Origin: Acanthochlamys bracteata
Taxonomy: Eukaryota; Streptophyta; Magnoliopsida; Pandanales; Velloziaceae
Direction of reading: 5' to 3'
Length of the DNA: 64,000 bases
Assembly: GCA_019914995.1 (NCBI GenBank)
Contig: CM034129.1
Span: forward strand, 8,611,725-8,675,724
In this document: positions 60,601 to 64,000 of the stretch, one piece after another
How the letters are laid out: each line of letters begins with the position of its first letter
Numbering within the stretch: the stretch's first letter is position 1
Position numbers and translations under genes: made by a program
Notes under the pieces: generated by a model
Seen by the model: only the letters and a program-made list of their open reading frames with translations
Told to the model about the DNA's origin: nothing
The model's database searches: none

Positions 60601-63324
60601 AGTGGTTTTTATATACAGGAAGGTATGTCCACTAAAATTTACTTGGTGATACTTGGTCTGTGGTTGGAGCTACAAATACTTATCAGTTGTATAAGAAGGC
60701 AAAATACTCCAACTTAAGTTTCGAGTTCACTGCTTTTATAAGTCTGAGTTCATTTGTGTCATTCTATCCTCAGTTACTCAATTATGCTGTTGGGGAGGTG
60801 CATTCTAGGCTACTGCTATGAATCAATTGTGACTTGTTTCATATTTAGTGTTGTGTTGAGCTGTGATTTTTGCTATTTGTTGGTTGTGTTTATTCATTAG
60901 AACCAGCTAATTACATATGTTTGGATGCTATTCACAGTGGTGGTAGAGATTTGAGTGGAAACAAAAGAACCAATAAGGAGCAGGCCTTTGACCAAAAGTT
61001 CGAGAAAGTTAATGAGGCACTGCGTGTTAGTTGCAAGAAGGGATACCCTGTCCGAGTTGTGAGGTAGCTTATGCTTAAACTTTAATCTGGCTGTTCTTTA
61101 TATGCTAAGTCTTGCATTTCTTATTATTCGAATGACTATGACATTCACAAATTATTATGTTGACCTTCCATGTTCATCCTCAACCTATTTTCCCCCTTTG
61201 TTTTCTTTGGCATAACGCATACATCCTGAATTTCTACTGATTTCCTGATTTATGTTTGGTCCGTCTCCACTTTTTCTGCATGTGACTGGGATTGCTTTGA
61301 ATAATCAAAAGTTCTATCTGGTCTTTATCATCCTATATGCAAGCTTCTTAGATATGGTTCCTACCTAACAGATCCCATAAAGAAAAGCGATCTTCCTATG
61401 CTCCTGAAGTTGGTGTAAGATATGATGGAATCTATAGGATTGAGATGTGCTGGCGGAAAGTTGGAATCCAAGTATGTCATAGAAACTCCCTTTTTTGCTT
61501 TTTAATGCAGCCGATATTTTGAAACTATGTTAATGACCATGTTGCAGGGCAAAAAAGTCTGTCGGTACCTCTTTGTTAGGTGTGATAATGCACCTGCTCC
61601 GTGGACAAGGTTTATATGTTGCCTCTTATATTTCTTTTTGTGACAGGACACTATTGGCACAATTTCACTAACATAAAATCCTTATTACTGTAGTGATGAG
61701 ACTGGTGATCTCCCAAGACCATTACCAAAAATCAATGAATTGAAACAAGCAACTGATATTACGACTAGAAAAGACTCTCCATCGTGGGATTATGATGTAT
61801 GACACTCCATCTGAGAATCATTTGTTTCTAAAGTTTCCTTCTCTTGCAGCATGGCATTTTCAGAAGTCAAGTTCAACCTGATTTATTGTGTCATCCTTGA
61901 TAAGAAGATATTGCTTATGCTATTTGATGTTTGCGCTTTCTAGCAATTTTCCAGTCCAATGCTATTCATTATCATTTTCAACAAGGGAAAATCTGGGTTT
62001 CTTCGTCATCTAGGTTTTCCTATAATGCTTTTATTGAGTTTGGATATTCTTTGTTGTTATGTATTCCAATTGAAGTACTTTGTATTTGGTGGCATAAAAT
62101 TGTGCTTATGCTTTGTTCTCAGCTTAACTGAAGCAGAATGCTTCCTGTTGCTTCTTCAATTGCATTATAGATGAAAATTTGTTTTACAGTTAATTTCGTT
62201 ACATGAATTCAAATGAAATTACCCTTTTGATAATACCAGGAAGAACAGGGTTGGAGATGGATGAAAGAGCCCCCAGCTAGTAGAAAGCAGGTGCATACTG
62301 CAGATCCTGAAGAAAGAAAGAGGGCCAGGAATGCGATAAGAAATGCACAGAGCCTATCTGCCAGAGAGAAGCTTTTGAAAGGTTTGGACTCTGTAGCTGC
62401 AATCTCTGTTACTCTTCATCTGTTGATTAATTGATTGTTTTCATAAACAGAAAAACTATCTAAATGTCAATGCAGTAACATAACCATGCCTTATTTTTGC
62501 AGAATTCAGATGCCTGATATGCAAGGACGTTATGACATGTCCGGTTACAACACCTTGTGCTCACAATTTCTGCAGGGCATGCCTTCTGGAGTCATATGCT
62601 GATCAGTCATTTGTAAGAGAGAGGACACGTGAGGGTGGTCGTACTCTCCGGGCACAAAAGATTGCCAAGAAATGTCCATCTTGCCCCATGGATATCTCTG
62701 ATTACCTGCAGAACCCTCAGGTTTGCCTTAAACCAATTTTTAAGAGAATAAGTCATGGATTTTTCTTCTATACAGATTTGCCTAAAGAATGAGATCTAAT
62801 GATAAACCACCGCTAAATAGATTATTTGTGTTCTTAAGCAGATCAACACCTCTCTCAGTGGTGTCATAGAGTCCTTAAAGAAAGAGGTTGAGAAAGAGAA
62901 GGCAGGCAAAGTAAGTGATGATGGCAGTGACGAAAAGTTCAGGGAGTCTAGTGAAGATGAAGATGTTCCAGAAGAAAAGAAAGTGTGTGATGTTGCTGAG
63001 AATCAGGGAGAGGAGAAGAAAGACAGTACGGATTCAGACATGCATTGTCCAGCGATGGAGGAAGAACTGAAGAAGAGGCCTGTGGGAAGACCTCGTAAGA
63101 AACCCAAGAAGACTGATGAAGATGCTGCAGTTGATGAACTTCAGAATAACAGTGTGAATTGTAAGCCTGGTCATATCACTTCTCAAATGAATATAGATTC
63201 TAAATGCGATACAACTCAAATGACTCAGGAGAAAGATAAGCAGTCTGATGACTCTGTTCCAGAACAAGCAGAGTCACCATCAAGCCCGCTTCATGTCCAG
63301 CCAGATGATGATGATTTCCAGTGA
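54694..63324 (+). CDS. ORTH/VIM: VIM/ORTHRUS E3 ubiquitin ligase (PHD-RING-SRA-RING)
   Basis: Nine exons in phase give 752 residues: 54694-55188, 60093-60622, 60938-61063, 61372-61471, 61548-61609, 61694-61796, 62240-62381, 62503-62720, 62842-63324. In order: PHD finger (24-69, CMKC...CRTC...HVPC...CPDC); RING1 (about 153-192, CAFC...CGHNFCLKC...CAKC), split by intron 1; SRA/YDG domain (about 265-437) with RNQGVLVGEVWEDRLECRQW, HVAGIAG and GGYEDDEDHGEWFLYTG; RING2 (521-583, CLIC...CAHNFCRAC...CPSC). All zinc ligands appear present. VIM proteins bind hemimethylated CG sites through SRA and ubiquitinate chromatin targets, cooperating with MET1 in maintaining CG methylation. The C-terminal exon adds an acidic/basic tail with an AT-hook-like RPVGRPRKKPKK (GRPRKK at 674-679). 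At 752 residues it is longer than the roughly 600-660 I recall for Arabidopsis VIMs. Intron 1 is 4.9 kb. Confidence 0.95.
56069..56480 (-). mobile_element. LINE (non-LTR retrotransposon) 3' fragment in VIM intron 1
   Basis: Minus-strand reading gives the plant LINE ORF2 C-terminal signature in decayed form: MSML*WMFEYTRMDKIHT, then KLKKDRLRWCGHV. The typical family sequence is MRMLRWMCGHTR...RLRWFGHV. The left edge is the (CAA)n run at 56069-56088, that is (TTG)n on the element's strand at its 3' end. It is old and non-coding. Confidence 0.75.
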
Positions 63325-64000
63325 AGTTTATGACTGCAACAAATTAATGCCTCATGTTGTGTGTAGCCTGAGAGTCCTCGCTCTTGAAGCATTCCCTTAT
63401 TTCTTCCATTTCAGTAAGGGCCTACGGACTACGGAGAGCTCTTTTGTCTAGAGGAGTTCACTTCTGTTGTTTTTGCTGCGCTCCATAAAATTATCAGTGT
63501 ATAAACTTCTTAAATCTTTAAGAAAACTTTTATGGCAAGCATGCAAACTGGCTATTTCTTATTTAAAATTCCGTGACCAGATTGGAAGAACTTTGAAATT
63601 TGATATATACCATTTTGACAAAGGGAGTGTGGTTTGTTTGGGTACTGTGTGAAATAGAACTTTAACAACGGGTATTGGACGCCAGATGCCATGTTTTCTA
63701 GAAAGTACTTTATATTATTGATAAGGTAAGAATACTTGGATTCTGTGTATTGGTACTATGTAATGTGCATGGTATAAGAGGGCAGTAGATAATGCTAGGA
63801 AGCCATCTGACATTGTTTGATGTCCTATTATCTGCCGCTTGAGATCTTGTTACATATAGGTAAGTTCTTATACTGCAATTTGATTTAGGGGCAAGGAAGA
63901 ACTAGAGTCAGATTGTCTTGATTTTTCCTACTAGAACTAGAAGATGGCAACTACAGTTAATTTTTGGCATTGTTACTTCTCAATTGTTGTTTCTCTTCAT
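63325..64000 (+). other. VIM 3' untranslated region and downstream spacer
   Basis: Follows the TGA at 63322-63324. No further exon or RNA gene is recognised before the window ends. Confidence 0.5.

Noticed and set aside
60139..60717. Second and third frame ORFs overlapping VIM exon 2
   Set aside because: Shadows of the SRA-coding exon; only the 60093-60622 frame carries the SRA motifs.

Overview
The window is nuclear DNA of a flowering plant, most likely a eudicot. Genes are split by short AT-rich introns with GT/AG borders, intergenic DNA is very AT-rich, and it is crowded with plant-type transposon remains (Ty1/copia, TRIM, hAT-type MITEs, LINE). All gene identities come from reading the translated sequence and recalling the families; no database search was run. 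The species cannot be named from the sequence.

Five protein-coding genes are visible; four can be assembled exon by exon into uninterrupted reading frames. They are: (1) an AP2+B3 transcription factor of the RAV-like At1g50680/At1g51120 type (+, visible exon 3073-4150, true start unresolved); (2) a plastid-type SET/Rubisco-methyltransferase-family protein like At3g07670 (-, 18596-23920, 11 exons, 509 aa); (3) a 4-coumarate:CoA ligase-like peroxisomal acyl-activating enzyme (+, 30121-34288, 6 exons, 557 aa, ending in SRL); (4) a WDR74/NSA1-like WD40 ribosome-biogenesis protein (+, 40578-46259, 12 exons, 499 aa); (5) a VIM/ORTHRUS PHD-RING-SRA-RING protein of DNA-methylation maintenance (+, 54694-63324, 9 exons, 752 aa).

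Three broken gene copies are present. A SEC10 exocyst pseudogene (4918-15747) has two frameshifts and a nonsense codon, and its centre is replaced by about 7 kb of retroelement DNA. An inverted, truncated 4CL-like pseudogene lies at 38100-39860. A short polygalacturonase (GH28) fragment lies near 24.4-24.6 kb.

Layout: 0-3 kb, foldback MITE and AT-rich DNA; 3-4.2 kb, AP2/B3 gene; 4.9-15.7 kb, SEC10 pseudogene with a copia element (10.4-14.5 kb) and an older LTR; 18.6-23.9 kb, SET gene; 24-30 kb, fragments (GH28, copia RNase H plus LTR, hAT MITE); 30-34.3 kb, 4CL-like gene; 34.6-40 kb, three non-autonomous DNA elements, a GC-rich patch and the inverted 4CL-like pseudogene; 40.5-46.3 kb, WDR74 gene; 46.8-54.4 kb, a TRIM element and a dense run of one AT-rich foldback repeat; 54.6-63.3 kb, VIM gene. 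The genes look functionally unrelated, as is usual in plants, so no operon-like cooperation is inferred.

The most unusual structure is in the WDR74 gene. The last intron carries an inverted, roughly 92-95% identical copy of most of the last exon, so the pre-mRNA could fold into a stem of about 330 bp across the final 3' splice site. Next most notable are the foldback-repeat cluster at 46.8-54.4 kb and the AT-hook-bearing C-terminal extension of the VIM protein.
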